In this document: piece by piece, positions 9,321 through 18,190 of the stretch
Position numbering within the stretch: position 1 is the stretch's first letter
Layout: each line of letters begins with the position of its first letter
From: Bacillota bacterium
Lineage (GTDB): Bacteria; Bacillota; Clostridia; Acetivibrionales; DTU013
Reading direction: 5' to 3'
Length of the DNA: 47,931 nucleotides
Assembly: GCA_023433505.1 (NCBI GenBank)
Contig: JAEZCO010000003.1
Location: 1 to 47,931, forward strand
Notes under the pieces: generated by a model
What the model was told of the DNA's origin: nothing
Seen by the model: the letters and a program-made list of their open reading frames with translations, nothing else
Databases searched by the model: none
Position numbers and translations under genes: made by a program

Positions 9321-9338
9321 AATATAAGGGGTGCGGCA

Positions 9339-10469
9339 ATGCTGGAGATTAGAGAGGTAAAAACCAAGGCTGATTTGAAAAGGTTCGTCAAATTCCCACA
9401 CGGTCTTTATTCCAAAAACCCATACTGGGTTCCGCCGTTGATGTTTGATGAAATGAGCACATTGCGGCAGGACGCGAACCCCGCCTTTGAATATTGTGAG
9501 GCGAAGCTGTGGCTTGCCTACAGGGATGGAAAAATTGCGGGAAGAATCGCAGGAATCATCAACCGTTCGTTTGTGGAAAAGTGGGGCGAAAAAAATGCCC
9601 GTTTCGGCTGGGTGGATTTTATCGATGATGCGGAGGTATCAGCTTTGTTGTTCAGTACCGTAGAGGACTGGGCAAAAGCCAAAGGCATGGAGCACGTCCA
9701 CGGGCCTCTCGGCTTTTGCGATATGGACAGGGAGGGCATGCTGGTTGAAGGCTTTGACGAGCTGAGCCTGCTGATTACCAACTACAATTATCCCTACTAT
9801 CCGGCGCATCTTGAAAGTAACGGATACGTCAAGGACACTGACTGGGTGGAATTTGAGGTGAAGGTCCCGGAATGCATACCGGAAAGGGTCTTGAAAATAA
9901 ACGATGTGGTGTTGAAGCGCTTGAACCTTAAGATCCTTGACGCCAAGAAACCCAAAGATCTTGTCCCATATATCCATGGGATTTTCCAGTTGGTCAATGA
10001 GGCATATAAGGACCTCTATGGGGTGGTACCTTTGACGGAAAAGCAGATTAAGGCTTATACCAAACAATACTTCGGCTTTATCAATGTGGATTATGTAAGG
10101 GTCATTCTGGATGAAAACAACGGGGTGGCGGCTTTTGGCATTGCAATGCCTTCCCTTTCAAAAGCCATGAGGAAGTCCCGGGGAAGGCTGGTCCCCTTTG
10201 GCTTCATGCATATTTTAAGGGCTTTAAAGAAAAATGACTGTATCGATTTGTACCTTGTGGCGGTCAGGCCGGAATTGCAGTCCAAGGGCATTAATGCACT
10301 GCTCCTGACGGAGATAAACAAGTCTGCACTCAGGAACGGCATCCTGAAGGCGGAAACCGGACCCGAGCTGGAAAGCAACACCAAGGTCCAGGCTTTATGG
10401 AAGCATTACGAGACACGGCAGCACAAAAGACGCAGGTGCTACATCAAGCATCTGAATGAAAATAGTTAG
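9339..10469 (+). CDS. GNAT-superfamily N-acetyltransferase-like protein (YghO-like)
   Basis: This 376-residue soluble protein begins MLEIREVKTKADLKRFVKF and contains NPYWVPPL and GPLGFCDMDREGMLVEGF, which characterise a poorly studied GNAT-fold family. The C-terminal third (LVAVRPELQSKGINALLL) looks like the acetyl-CoA binding motif of GNATs. GGGGTGCGG precedes the ATG. The gene stands alone between two repeat-bearing gaps. The substrate is unknown. Confidence 0.72.
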   Translation: MLEIREVKTKADLKRFVKFPHGLYSKNPYWVPPLMFDEMSTLRQDANPAFEYCEAKLWLAYRDGKIAGRIAGIINRSFVEKWGEKNARFGWVDFIDDAEVSALLFSTVEDWAKAKGMEHVHGPLGFCDMDREGMLVEGFDELSLLITNYNYPYYPAHLESNGYVKDTDWVEFEVKVPECIPERVLKINDVVLKRLNLKILDAKKPKDLVPYIHGIFQLVNEAYKDLYGVVPLTEKQIKAYTKQYFGFINVDYVRVILDENNGVAAFGIAMPSLSKAMRKSRGRLVPFGFMHILRALKKNDCIDLYLVAVRPELQSKGINALLLTEINKSALRNGILKAETGPELESNTKVQALWKHYETRQHKRRRCYIKHLNENS

Positions 10470-10524
10470 TACTCTGTCACTTCAAAAATTAATAAGCATT
10501 TTTGATGCTGAAAAGGAATCTAGT

Positions 10525-10600
10525 GCAGGGGCGACCACGGGTCGCCCACCCTGGAAGGACTTTGAAGGGTGATCAATGATCGCCGCTACATCTTTTCCTA
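10525..10600. repeat. GGGCGACC hairpin plus dispersed palindromic repeat (copy 2)
   Basis: GGGCGACC (10529-10536) and GGTCGCCC (10540-10547) form a perfect hairpin. Bases 10546-10597 then match the start of this window (26-82), including GATCAATGATCGCCGCTACA. It lies downstream of the GNAT-like gene and before the convergent lacI-type gene. Confidence 0.65.
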
Positions 10601-10632
10601 CTCAGATGTGCCGCATGCAGTATAGGGCATTG

Positions 10633-11655
10633 CTAGGGGTGGGCAGGGCCGATTTTCCTGACGGACTGCCTTTCTACCAGATAGGTCGGCAGCAAGGTTT
10701 TTTCAGCCAGGCTGCCGGGGTCTTTGATTTTATCCAGAAGTCTTTTAACGGATCTTTTGCCCATAAGCTCCCTTTCTACATGGATGGTCGTAAGCTGAGG
10801 CGTCACATCACCGGAAGTATCGATATCATCAAAGCCAATGACCGAGATATCTTCGGGTACCTTTAAGCCGTTTGCGGAAAGCAGCTTGTAGAGCGTAAAG
10901 GCTTCCGAATCGTTGCAGCAGAAAATCGCAGTGGGAAGCTGAGGGAGGGACTTAAATTTTTGGGCCAGCATCTCCGGACGGCAGTCGTTCATTAATAAAG
11001 AGTTTTCCACAGGAAGGTTATAGACCTCCATGGCTTTCAGAAAGCCCAGATATCTGTCGTAATAGCTGGAGGCCCTGTGAATATCTCCGCAAAACCCGAT
11101 TTTTCTATGGCCGCACCGGATCAGGTATTCGGTGGCTGCAAAGCCGCCGTTGACATTGTCGGTAAGCACATGGTCCAGTTTGTAATCGTCATAATATTCG
11201 TCAATGACGACAAAAGGCAGCCCCAATTGGGAGATGGCCTTCAATATATGCCGCCGGATGGAACCCAGGGTGATAATCCCGGAAATCATTCCCTGCTTTA
11301 TGCACAAAGGGATTTCGAATTCATCGGAAGTATCGTCATAGTAATGTAAAATGATATTCTGATCATATTTTTTTGCTTCGCTTTCAATGCCGAATTGAAT
11401 CAAGCTGTAAAAGCCGCTTATCTGAAGCAGTGACTTGGAGAGCACAAGGCAGATGTTTCCGGAGGGAGTGATGCTATCCGACGGCTGCCTGTCTTTCTTT
11501 TTGTATTCGTAACCGTATTGCGCTGCCGTATCCATGATCAGCTTCCGGGTTTGGTCACTGATTCCCGGCATTCCCCTGAAAGCGAGTGAAACGGTGTTTT
11601 TGGATACTCCAAGCTTTTTTGCAATCATATCCATGCTGGCTTTTCCAGATGACAT
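10633..11655 (-). CDS. LacI family transcriptional regulator
   Basis: This 340-residue repressor starts with the LacI helix-turn-helix (MDMIAKKLGVSKNTVSLAFR, hinge near residue 55) followed by a periplasmic-binding-protein-like sugar sensing domain (TAIFCCNDSEAFTLYKLL, VIGFDDIDTSGDVTPQLTTI). CCGGAGG lies 6 bases before the ATG. It is divergent from the beta-mannosidase gene, with operator-like sites in the 164-bp gap, so it most likely represses that gene and responds to a manno-oligosaccharide or related sugar. Confidence 0.93.
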   Translation of the reverse strand: MSSGKASMDMIAKKLGVSKNTVSLAFRGMPGISDQTRKLIMDTAAQYGYEYKKKDRQPSDSITPSGNICLVLSKSLLQISGFYSLIQFGIESEAKKYDQNIILHYYDDTSDEFEIPLCIKQGMISGIITLGSIRRHILKAISQLGLPFVVIDEYYDDYKLDHVLTDNVNGGFAATEYLIRCGHRKIGFCGDIHRASSYYDRYLGFLKAMEVYNLPVENSLLMNDCRPEMLAQKFKSLPQLPTAIFCCNDSEAFTLYKLLSANGLKVPEDISVIGFDDIDTSGDVTPQLTTIHVERELMGKRSVKRLLDKIKDPGSLAEKTLLPTYLVERQSVRKIGPAHP

Positions 11656-11716
11656 TTAAACCTCCGGTATTTGTTTTCAATGTCACCATTATACCAGAGA
11701 ATCCGGAAGAATAAAA

Positions 11717-11781
11717 GTAACATTACAAAAATAAAAGTAATGTTAAATGTAATTTACAAATCAACTTTACAATGCTATAAT
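11717..11781 (+). promoter_or_regulatory. Beta-mannosidase promoter with three operator-like sites
   Basis: TTTACA (11753-11758), a 17-base spacer and TATAAT (11776-11781) form a near-consensus promoter. Three related near-palindromes sit around it: GTAACATTAC (11717-11726), GTAATGTTAA (11737-11746, exactly 20 bases further) and GTAATTTAC (11749-11757, covering the -35 box). They are candidate binding sites for the divergent LacI-type regulator. Confidence 0.7.
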
Positions 11782-11819
11782 GTCATCATAAAATAAAAAC
11801 AAACGATGTGGGGTGTCTT

Positions 11820-14279
11820 ATGTTTAAGCTGGATTTGGGCGGAAGCTGGAAAATGAGGAGAGCGGGCCAGGAGGACTGGATTGCGGGAAATGTCCCCGGT
11901 TCGGTATTCAACGACCTTCTGAATGCGGGAAGGATCGCTGATCCATTTTACCGGGACAATGAAGATGAAGCAAAGATTATCGCTTCCTACGATTATGAAT
12001 ATGAGCGCGAATTCCATGCGGAGCCGTCTTTGCTGGCGCATGGCAAAGTGTTATTGCGCTGTGACGGATTGGATACATTTACTGAAATCAGGATGAATGG
12101 CGCTGTTGTCGCTAAAACCGACAATATGCACAGGACTTATGAGTTTGACATAAAAGAGAAACTGAAAGCGGGCGTCAATCGAATAAACATCACCGTCTTT
12201 TCGCCTCTGGAGTTCATGGACAAAAAATTCAAGGAACAGCCTCTTTGTAACGGATCAGGCTCCATCGACGGCAATGCCTACATAAGAAAAGCCCATTGCA
12301 TGTTCGGGTGGGATTGGGGCCCTCAAATACCCGATTGCGGCATCTGGAGGGATATTTCCATCCGGGGCTTCGATTCGGCCAGGCTTGATGATGTCTATGT
12401 TACTCAAGTCCACGAGGATGGGAAAGTAGCCCTGGACATAAAAGTAAGGCTGGAAAAATGGGACCCGGCGGCCTTGAGCCTGGAAGCAATAATTACTGCG
12501 CCTGACGGGACGGTGCTTCAGGAAATGGCAGAGGTATCGGGCTTTGAAAATCATATGGTAGTTCACATACCTCACCCCGATTTATGGTGGCCCAACGGCT
12601 TCGGCAGGCAGCCCCTTTATAAAGTGGAGGTAAAGCTGAAAAGAAGCGGGGAACTGCTGGAGACGAAGGAGTTCAAAATAGGGCTGAGGAAGCTCCGTGT
12701 AAAAAGGGAGAAGGACCAATGGGGTGAGACCTTCGAATTTGAAGTAAACGGCTATTCCATTTTTGCCATGGGGGCCGATTACATCCCGGAGGACAATTTG
12801 CTTTCCCGCTGCTCCCGTGAAAAAACGGAAAGATTGATAAAAGATTGCGTGGAAGCTAATTTCAACAGCATCAGGGTTTGGGGAGGCGGCATCTATCCGG
12901 AGGATTATTTCTATGATTTGTGCGATAGCTACGGGCTGCTGGTCTGGCAGGATTTTATGTTCGCGTGCGCCGTGTATGAGATGACGCCCGAATTTACCGA
13001 CAGCATAAGACACGAAGCCATCGATAACGTAAAAAGGCTTCGGCATCATGCATCCCTTGGACTGTGGTGCGGAAACAATGAAATGGAGTGGGGCTGGTTG
13101 GATTGGGATTTTTACAAAACACCAAAACTCCGCACCGATTACATAAAGCAATTTGAAATACTGCTGCCTTCCGTTGTGGCAGAGTATGATCCCAATACCC
13201 TTTACTGGCCGTCTTCACCTTCGTCCGGCGGCAGCTTTGACAGACCCAATGACGACAATATGGGTGATGTTCATTACTGGGAGGTGTGGCATAGTCTGAA
13301 GCCTTTTACCGAATACAGGAAACACTTTTTCAGATTTTGTTCCGAATTCGGTTTCCAATCCTTCCCATGCCTGAAAACGGTAGAATCCTTTACCTTGCCC
13401 GAAGACAGAAACGTGTTTTCCCGCATTATGGAGCAGCATCAGAAAAATGGCGACGCCAACGGAAGAATATTGTTCTATCTGGCTGACAATCTCAAATATC
13501 CAAAGGATTTTGACTCACTGCTGTTTGCGTCGCAGATCCTGCAGGCGGAGGCAATAAGGTATGGTGTGGAGCACTGGAGAAGGAACCGTGGGAGATGCAT
13601 GGGCGCCATTTACTGGCAGTTGAACGATTGCTGGCCTGTAGCCTCCTGGGCAAGCATTGACAGCTTCGGGAGATGGAAGGCCCTCCATTACAGTGCGAAG
13701 AGGTTCTTTGCCCCGGTATTGCTTTCGGCCTGTGAAGAAGGCAACAGCGTTGAATTGCATGTTACCAACGAAACCATGTCCCGAGTCGATGGAGAAATCC
13801 TCTGGAGGCTCAGGGATAATGCGTCGAATATCTTGCTGGAAGGGAAAGAAAAGGCGGCGGTTGCTCCTTTAAGCTCTGCCTTGTGCGCCAGTGTGGAGTT
13901 CTCCGATAGTTTATCCGTCAAGCAGCAGCGAAGGAAATCTTATCTGGAATTCATGCTGTACGTGGATGGGGCCGTTGTCAGCGAAGGGACGGTGCTGTTT
14001 ATCAAACCGAAGCACTTTGAGTTTCTTGACCCTGAGCTAAGTTTCTCGGTGGAGGATTCCGGTGAAGAATTTGTCATTTCCGTAAAGTCCGGCGCTTTTG
14101 CAAAGTGTGTTGAACTTGATTTGCAGGGGGCTGACGGCGTTTTTTCAGATAATTATTTTGATTTGTCCGGAGGGATTGAAAAAAGGGTCAGGCTTGAGAA
14201 AAGCAGAGTCTCACAGAGCCTGTCGGCGGATGAGCTTGGAAGCCGGCTTAAGATCAGGAGCGTATTTGACATCGCCTGA
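11820..14279 (+). CDS. Beta-mannosidase, glycoside hydrolase family 2
   Basis: This 819-residue enzyme removes beta-1,4-linked mannose from the non-reducing ends of manno-oligosaccharides. It has the GH2 plan: N-terminal jelly-roll domain (LDLGGSWKMR, then AHCMFGWDWGPQIPDCGIWR), immunoglobulin-like domain, and a TIM barrel with the acid/base Glu421 in LWCGNNEMEWGW and the nucleophile Glu509 in FCSEFGFQSFP. There is no signal peptide, so it acts in the cytoplasm on imported oligosaccharides. The ATG at 11820 has GTGGGGTG just upstream; an in-frame ATG at 11808 has no site. The divergent LacI regulator probably controls it. Confidence 0.94.
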   Translation: MFKLDLGGSWKMRRAGQEDWIAGNVPGSVFNDLLNAGRIADPFYRDNEDEAKIIASYDYEYEREFHAEPSLLAHGKVLLRCDGLDTFTEIRMNGAVVAKTDNMHRTYEFDIKEKLKAGVNRINITVFSPLEFMDKKFKEQPLCNGSGSIDGNAYIRKAHCMFGWDWGPQIPDCGIWRDISIRGFDSARLDDVYVTQVHEDGKVALDIKVRLEKWDPAALSLEAIITAPDGTVLQEMAEVSGFENHMVVHIPHPDLWWPNGFGRQPLYKVEVKLKRSGELLETKEFKIGLRKLRVKREKDQWGETFEFEVNGYSIFAMGADYIPEDNLLSRCSREKTERLIKDCVEANFNSIRVWGGGIYPEDYFYDLCDSYGLLVWQDFMFACAVYEMTPEFTDSIRHEAIDNVKRLRHHASLGLWCGNNEMEWGWLDWDFYKTPKLRTDYIKQFEILLPSVVAEYDPNTLYWPSSPSSGGSFDRPNDDNMGDVHYWEVWHSLKPFTEYRKHFFRFCSEFGFQSFPCLKTVESFTLPEDRNVFSRIMEQHQKNGDANGRILFYLADNLKYPKDFDSLLFASQILQAEAIRYGVEHWRRNRGRCMGAIYWQLNDCWPVASWASIDSFGRWKALHYSAKRFFAPVLLSACEEGNSVELHVTNETMSRVDGEILWRLRDNASNILLEGKEKAAVAPLSSALCASVEFSDSLSVKQQRRKSYLEFMLYVDGAVVSEGTVLFIKPKHFEFLDPELSFSVEDSGEEFVISVKSGAFAKCVELDLQGADGVFSDNYFDLSGGIEKRVRLEKSRVSQSLSADELGSRLKIRSVFDIA

Positions 14280-14325
14280 TGAACCTTTCAATGAACTTGA
14301 CAATGTGAATACTTCATCAAACAGA

Positions 14326-14362
14326 AGGGCAGGAATGGGGGAGATCCCTCCGTTCCTGCCCT
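14326..14362. terminator. Hairpin between convergent genes, likely bidirectional terminator
   Basis: AGGGCAGGAATGGGGG and its near-complement CCCTCCGTTCCTGCCCT form a 16-17 bp stem with a short loop, between the mannosidase stop and the convergent oxidoreductase stop. There is no T-run, so termination is inferred mainly from position and stem strength. Confidence 0.55.
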
Positions 14363-14379
14363 GAGGATATCCGATGTAG

Positions 14380-15135
14380 CTAAACAGCCCCTATTTGAAT
14401 CATAAAGCGGAAGAAATAGGTGAAGAGCTTTATGGACGCCTTTTGAAAAACGTTCAGTTTACAGTCTGTAAAATACTCTTTATCTTTAAAATATTGATAA
14501 TCTGCGGGAAAGTCTTTCCGGTTTATTACGGAGGAGGCTTTAAAAACGCTAAACCAGATAAGATGGGAAAAGGCGGGCTTTGCGCCTTTCTTTTTATTCA
14601 TCCGCTTTGCGAACTTTACCGCGGATTTTTTGATTTGCTCCTCCTGCTTCCTTCGCTTGTTGTCATTCATGCCGGGTGAATTTAAAACGCGCAAACGAGC
14701 AATGACGCTGCCTCCTGAAACCATCATAGACAAAGCCTTCATTGCGTTTTTTACTCCCATATAGCTGCCGCTGGTTACCAGAAGCATAAATTTCTGATTG
14801 AAATATCTGGGCCTGTGACTGGTATAGGCAAATCTGTCGATGCAATTCTTCATTAGCCAGGGAACATTGGCAGCGTAGTTGGGACTTGCCAATATGACGC
14901 CGTCAGAGGATTCGATTTTTTGAACGATACGGTCCCTGTCATCCTTTAACGGGCAATGCTCCTCACCTTTTGATATGCAGACGAAGCAGCCTTTACAAAG
15001 GTCCAGACGAATATCCTTGAGAAAGAGATACTCATACTCGCAATCGGATATCTGTTTATGGATTTGTTCGATTTTTTGCACTGTGCGGTACGTATTTGCC
15101 TTTCGCGGACTTCCAATAATAGCAAGTATTTTCAT
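14380..15135 (-). CDS. NAD(P)H-dependent FMN reductase / flavodoxin-fold oxidoreductase
   Basis: This 251-residue protein starts MKILAIIGSPRKANTYRT, the FMN-phosphate binding loop of the NADPH-dependent FMN reductase family. It continues with a cysteine-containing CKGCFVCISKGEEHCPLKDD and the substrate-loop motif SPNYAANVPWLMKNCIDRF, typical of iron-sulfur flavoprotein-like and multimeric flavodoxin proteins. AAGGAGG precedes the ATG. It lies 68 bases downstream of a TetR regulator on the same strand and is probably in its operon. Relatives reduce quinones or nitro-compounds. Confidence 0.85.
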   Translation of the reverse strand: MKILAIIGSPRKANTYRTVQKIEQIHKQISDCEYEYLFLKDIRLDLCKGCFVCISKGEEHCPLKDDRDRIVQKIESSDGVILASPNYAANVPWLMKNCIDRFAYTSHRPRYFNQKFMLLVTSGSYMGVKNAMKALSMMVSGGSVIARLRVLNSPGMNDNKRRKQEEQIKKSAVKFAKRMNKKKGAKPAFSHLIWFSVFKASSVINRKDFPADYQYFKDKEYFTDCKLNVFQKASIKLFTYFFRFMIQIGAV

Positions 15136-15203
15136 TTAACTGGCCTCCTTCACCAAATGTTTGTTTAAATTCCTTTCGGCATTGTTTTGCGGAAAGCGGC
15201 GCA

Positions 15204-15779
15204 TCATTCCTTGAAAAGGCTGTCGATTACCCCGTCGATAAACAATTCCTGCTGTTGTGCATCGTAAAAATCAACTTGCATACTCTGTAGTAAAATATCT
15301 CTTCGTAAAAATGCCGACTGAAGCGTGGATATCAGAATATGTGCAAGCACCTGCAGTTCCTTATCTGATTTTTTGTGGCCGCATACCTCGCTTATCACCG
15401 GGAGATATGCCCTGATAGTCTGTGCAGTGTTGTCTGAAAAATTCCCGGCAAATTGGTCGGAAAGAATGGACATCCTTGAAATACCCTTGTTTTGGACCAG
15501 AAACGAGCACATCCGTTTGGTGAGGACACGCAGTTTGTCCAGGGGTTCCATGGCAAGGCTTTGATAAACCATATCAAAATTATTGATGACGTTTCCGATG
15601 ATTTTCTGCACACATTGATTGATCAGATTCTCTTTTGTCTGGAAATGGTAGTTGACAAGCCCAACGCCCACACCGGCTTTTGCGGCGATATCCCTCACAG
15701 TCACACTTTCGATGGAAACACATTCTCCAATCAATGCCGTTGCGGCCTCCAGTATTTTTTCCTTTACATTTTTCGCCAT
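15204..15779 (-). CDS. TetR family transcriptional regulator
   Basis: This 191-residue repressor has a TetR HTH in its first 50 residues (KEKILEAATALIGE, VTVRDIAAKAGVGVGLVNYH, FQTKENLI) and a ligand-binding helical C-terminus. The ATG at position 15779 has GGAG 9 bases upstream. An ORF extension to 15833 would translate the operator array itself and has no ribosome site. It probably represses itself and the flavin reductase gene through the TTGAAC array just upstream. Confidence 0.9.
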   Translation of the reverse strand: MAKNVKEKILEAATALIGECVSIESVTVRDIAAKAGVGVGLVNYHFQTKENLINQCVQKIIGNVINNFDMVYQSLAMEPLDKLRVLTKRMCSFLVQNKGISRMSILSDQFAGNFSDNTAQTIRAYLPVISEVCGHKKSDKELQVLAHILISTLQSAFLRRDILLQSMQVDFYDAQQQELFIDGVIDSLFKE

Positions 15780-15801
15780 ACTTTTTCTCCGGTAATCAAG
15801 C

Positions 15802-15886
15802 TTGAACGCTAAATTGAACGCTAAATTGAACATTGTTTTGAACGATGTTCAATTTATAGTATATGCGGATTGCACCTTTTTGTCAA
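15802..15886 (-). promoter_or_regulatory. TetR promoter with phased TTGAAC operator array
   Basis: On the minus strand, TTGACA (plus 15881-15886), a 17-base spacer and TATACT (plus 15858-15863) form a near-perfect promoter. Downstream of it, TTGAAC occurs at 15802, 15814, 15826 and 15838, exactly 12 bases apart, and is closed by the inverted copy GTTCAA at 15847-15852. The outer part 15826-15852 is a palindrome with arms TTGAACATTG and CGATGTTCAA. The array covers the transcription start and leader, fitting an autorepressor site. Confidence 0.8.
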
Positions 15887-16024
15887 CAGTATAATCAGAA
15901 AGCATCAGCCGCTAACTTCACCAGGGCCTATTCACATGGCATATATGCCTTGCCAAATTCCCATTTGTAAGATAATATTTTAACAGTTATCATTATTAAA
16001 GACAGTATTATGAGGAGTTCGGAT

Positions 16025-17215
16025 ATGATTAAAAAAGTGCCTTTCAGCGAATTGCAGCAGCGGATGGAAAAATTCCGCCGGCTTATGGAGAATGCGAATC
16101 CCCAGTGGGAGATGTCTATAATTTTCAGCAAAATCAACATGTACTATTTTACAGGGACCATGCAGGACGGCATGCTGGTGGTACCGAGGGACGGCGAAGC
16201 CATCCTCTTTGTCCGCCGGAGCCATGAGCGTGCCCTGGATGAGTCGCTTTTCCCGGTAATAAGACCCATGAACAGCTACAGGGATGCAGCTCCTTTTTTC
16301 ACAAAAATACCCGATACGGTTTATCTGGAAACGGAGATAGTCCCTCTTGCCATGGTTCAAAGGCTGCAGAAATATTTTCCCTTCACCGTTGTCAAGTCGG
16401 CAGATGCTCAGATTTCCGCTGCAAGGGCAATAAAGAGTCCGTATGAGCTGGCGTTGATGAAGCAGTCCGGAGAGGTTCACCGGAGGGTCCTGGAGGAGCG
16501 GGTGCCCGGCTTGCTGAGAGAAGGAATGAGCGAGGCGGAGCTTGCGGGAGAGCTGTTTCCCATGATGCTGGAAGAGGGACATCACGGGGTGGCACGTTTC
16601 GGAATGTTTGATACCGAAATCGCCCTGGGGCATATCGCTTTCGGTGAGAGCTCCATCTATCCCACATCTTTCAACGGACCCGGCGGCAATTACGGGATGA
16701 GCCCGGCGGTGCCTTTGCTCGGAAGCCGTGAAAGAAGGCTGGCAAAAGGCGATCTGGTTTTTATTGATGTGGCTTGCGGAGTAGACGGCTATCACACCGA
16801 TAAAACAATGACCTACATGTTTGGAAAATCACTTCCTCAAAAAGCGCTGGATACACATAAGAAATGCGTTGACGTACAATTTCAAATTGCTGAAATGCTT
16901 AAGCCCGGAGTAGCTCCTGCGGATATTTACAATACGGTCATGGGAAGGCTGGACAGTGAATTTCTCACGAATTTCATGGGTTTCGGCAGCCGCAAGGTTA
17001 AATTCCTGGGACACGGGATAGGTTTGCTGGTAGATGAGCTGCCTGTGATTGCCGAAGGCTTTAATGAGCCGCTGCAGGAAGGGATTGTATTTGCCCTTGA
17101 GCCCAAAAAAGGCGTAGAGAATGTCGGCATGGTAGGCATTGAGAATACTTTTCTTGTCACGCCTGCAGGCGGCCAATGCATCACAGGAGATAACCCGGGG
17201 CTGATCCAGATATAG
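16025..17215 (+). CDS. M24 family metallopeptidase (Xaa-Pro aminopeptidase/dipeptidase-like)
   Basis: This 396-residue protein has an N-terminal creatinase-like domain (about 1-145) and a C-terminal pita-bread catalytic domain. All five metal ligands of the M24 family are visible: two Asp in FIDVACGVDGYHTDKT, His in LGHGIGLLVDE, Glu in FALEPKKG and Glu in GIENTFLVT. It should cleave N-terminal residues before proline or be a related amidinohydrolase-fold enzyme. The ATG at 16025 has GAGGAG upstream; the in-frame ATG at 16010 lacks a site. It appears to be monocistronic or linked to the CBM9-like gene. Confidence 0.88.
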   Translation: MIKKVPFSELQQRMEKFRRLMENANPQWEMSIIFSKINMYYFTGTMQDGMLVVPRDGEAILFVRRSHERALDESLFPVIRPMNSYRDAAPFFTKIPDTVYLETEIVPLAMVQRLQKYFPFTVVKSADAQISAARAIKSPYELALMKQSGEVHRRVLEERVPGLLREGMSEAELAGELFPMMLEEGHHGVARFGMFDTEIALGHIAFGESSIYPTSFNGPGGNYGMSPAVPLLGSRERRLAKGDLVFIDVACGVDGYHTDKTMTYMFGKSLPQKALDTHKKCVDVQFQIAEMLKPGVAPADIYNTVMGRLDSEFLTNFMGFGSRKVKFLGHGIGLLVDELPVIAEGFNEPLQEGIVFALEPKKGVENVGMVGIENTFLVTPAGGQCITGDNPGLIQI

Positions 17216-17216
17216 T

Positions 17217-17304
17217 AAGTACCGGTGCAAATTCAACCCGTATAGGTTTCCGAAAAAGCACCCTGCATTTTCAAAAAAAACGGGAAGTAATGTTTGCAGT
17301 ACTT
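17217..17304 (+). repeat. AGTACTG...CCGGTACTT palindromic repeat
   Basis: The copy starts AAGTACCGGTGCAAATTCAA and ends GGGAAGTAATGTTTGCAGTA then CTT. It is the reverse orientation of the copies at 9175, 25870 and 26150. It begins 2 bases after the M24 stop and ends 15 bases before the next ATG, leaving no room for a separate promoter. Confidence 0.75.
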
Positions 17305-17319
17305 CTAAAGGAGAACAGC

Positions 17320-17961
17320 ATGGAGAGAAAATACATTATTCAAAGGGTAAGCAAGCCCTTGAAGGAAAATACCTGGGACCTGTTACCCAAAGCGGAAATT
17401 GACCACTATCTATGGGAGAAGAACGGCTACGAGCCAAGAGCAGAAGTGGCGGTCTGTTACTCGGACACAGGCCTGCATATTCAATTTACAACTTGGGAAA
17501 ATAATATTACCGTAAGGAATCTCAGTGAAAACAGTCCGGTGTATGAGGACAGCTGTGTGGAATTCTTTCTAAACCCCATGCCGGAGAAGGACACCCGGTA
17601 TATGAATTTTGAAACAAATGCCGCAGGAAAATTACTTCTGGGCATGGGATCGGGCCGAAGCGACTGGCGCTTGTTGGACAAGGCCGATCACAGCTTGTTC
17701 GGGGTGAGGTCCTCGGTGCCCGGAAACGGATATGACAGCTTCGCGGGGCCGTCCTGGACCATTGAATATACCATTCCCTTTGAATTTATTAAAGAATATT
17801 ATACCGGGTTCCAACCAAAGGCAGGAAAGCTGATAAAAGGGAATTTCTACAAATGCGGCGATAAAACCTCCTATCCTCATTATGGGTGCTGGGCTCTTAT
17901 TGATTCAGCCGTTGCGGATTTTCACGCGCCTCATTTTTTCGGAAGCCTCCTGTTGGAGTAA
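17320..17961 (+). CDS. Carbohydrate-binding family 9-like (DOMON-type) protein
   Basis: This 213-residue protein has no signal peptide and consists of a CBM9-like beta-sandwich: AEVAVCYSDTGLHIQFTTWE, then VYEDSCVEFFLNP, NFETNAAG and a C-terminal GNFYKCGDKTSYPHYGCWA. Proteins of this type bind sugars or haem-like ligands in secreted enzymes; a stand-alone cytoplasmic form has no settled role. AAGGAGAACAGC precedes the ATG at 17320. It may be co-transcribed with the M24 peptidase. Confidence 0.75.
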   Translation: MERKYIIQRVSKPLKENTWDLLPKAEIDHYLWEKNGYEPRAEVAVCYSDTGLHIQFTTWENNITVRNLSENSPVYEDSCVEFFLNPMPEKDTRYMNFETNAAGKLLLGMGSGRSDWRLLDKADHSLFGVRSSVPGNGYDSFAGPSWTIEYTIPFEFIKEYYTGFQPKAGKLIKGNFYKCGDKTSYPHYGCWALIDSAVADFHAPHFFGSLLLE

Positions 17962-18065
17962 GGACTGACGAAAATACAACCTACGGTAAGCTTTCCCGGT
18001 GCTCCTAAATACCCGTAACAGCCGGAAGGCAGTCCCTTTGACCGCTGGTGCTGTGCCGGAACATT

Positions 18066-18127
18066 TTAATGCGCCTTGCAGAAATAGTGTGCCCAAGGAT
18101 TGGCGCTATTTCTGCAAGGCGCATTAA
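18066..18127. repeat. 22-bp perfect inverted repeat
   Basis: Bases 18066-18087 (TTAATGCGCCTTGCAGAAAT and AG) are exactly complementary to 18106-18127, with an 18-base loop. It lies between two convergent genes. No T-run follows on either strand, so it may be a terminator, an RNA end protector or a recombination-type site. The 17962-18190 gap holds nothing else recognisable. Confidence 0.75.
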
Positions 18128-18190
18128 TGCCGGTAAGTTGATGCTTATTTCACTGTAGTCACTTAGCTTGAAGGACAGTCTATGGTTTTA

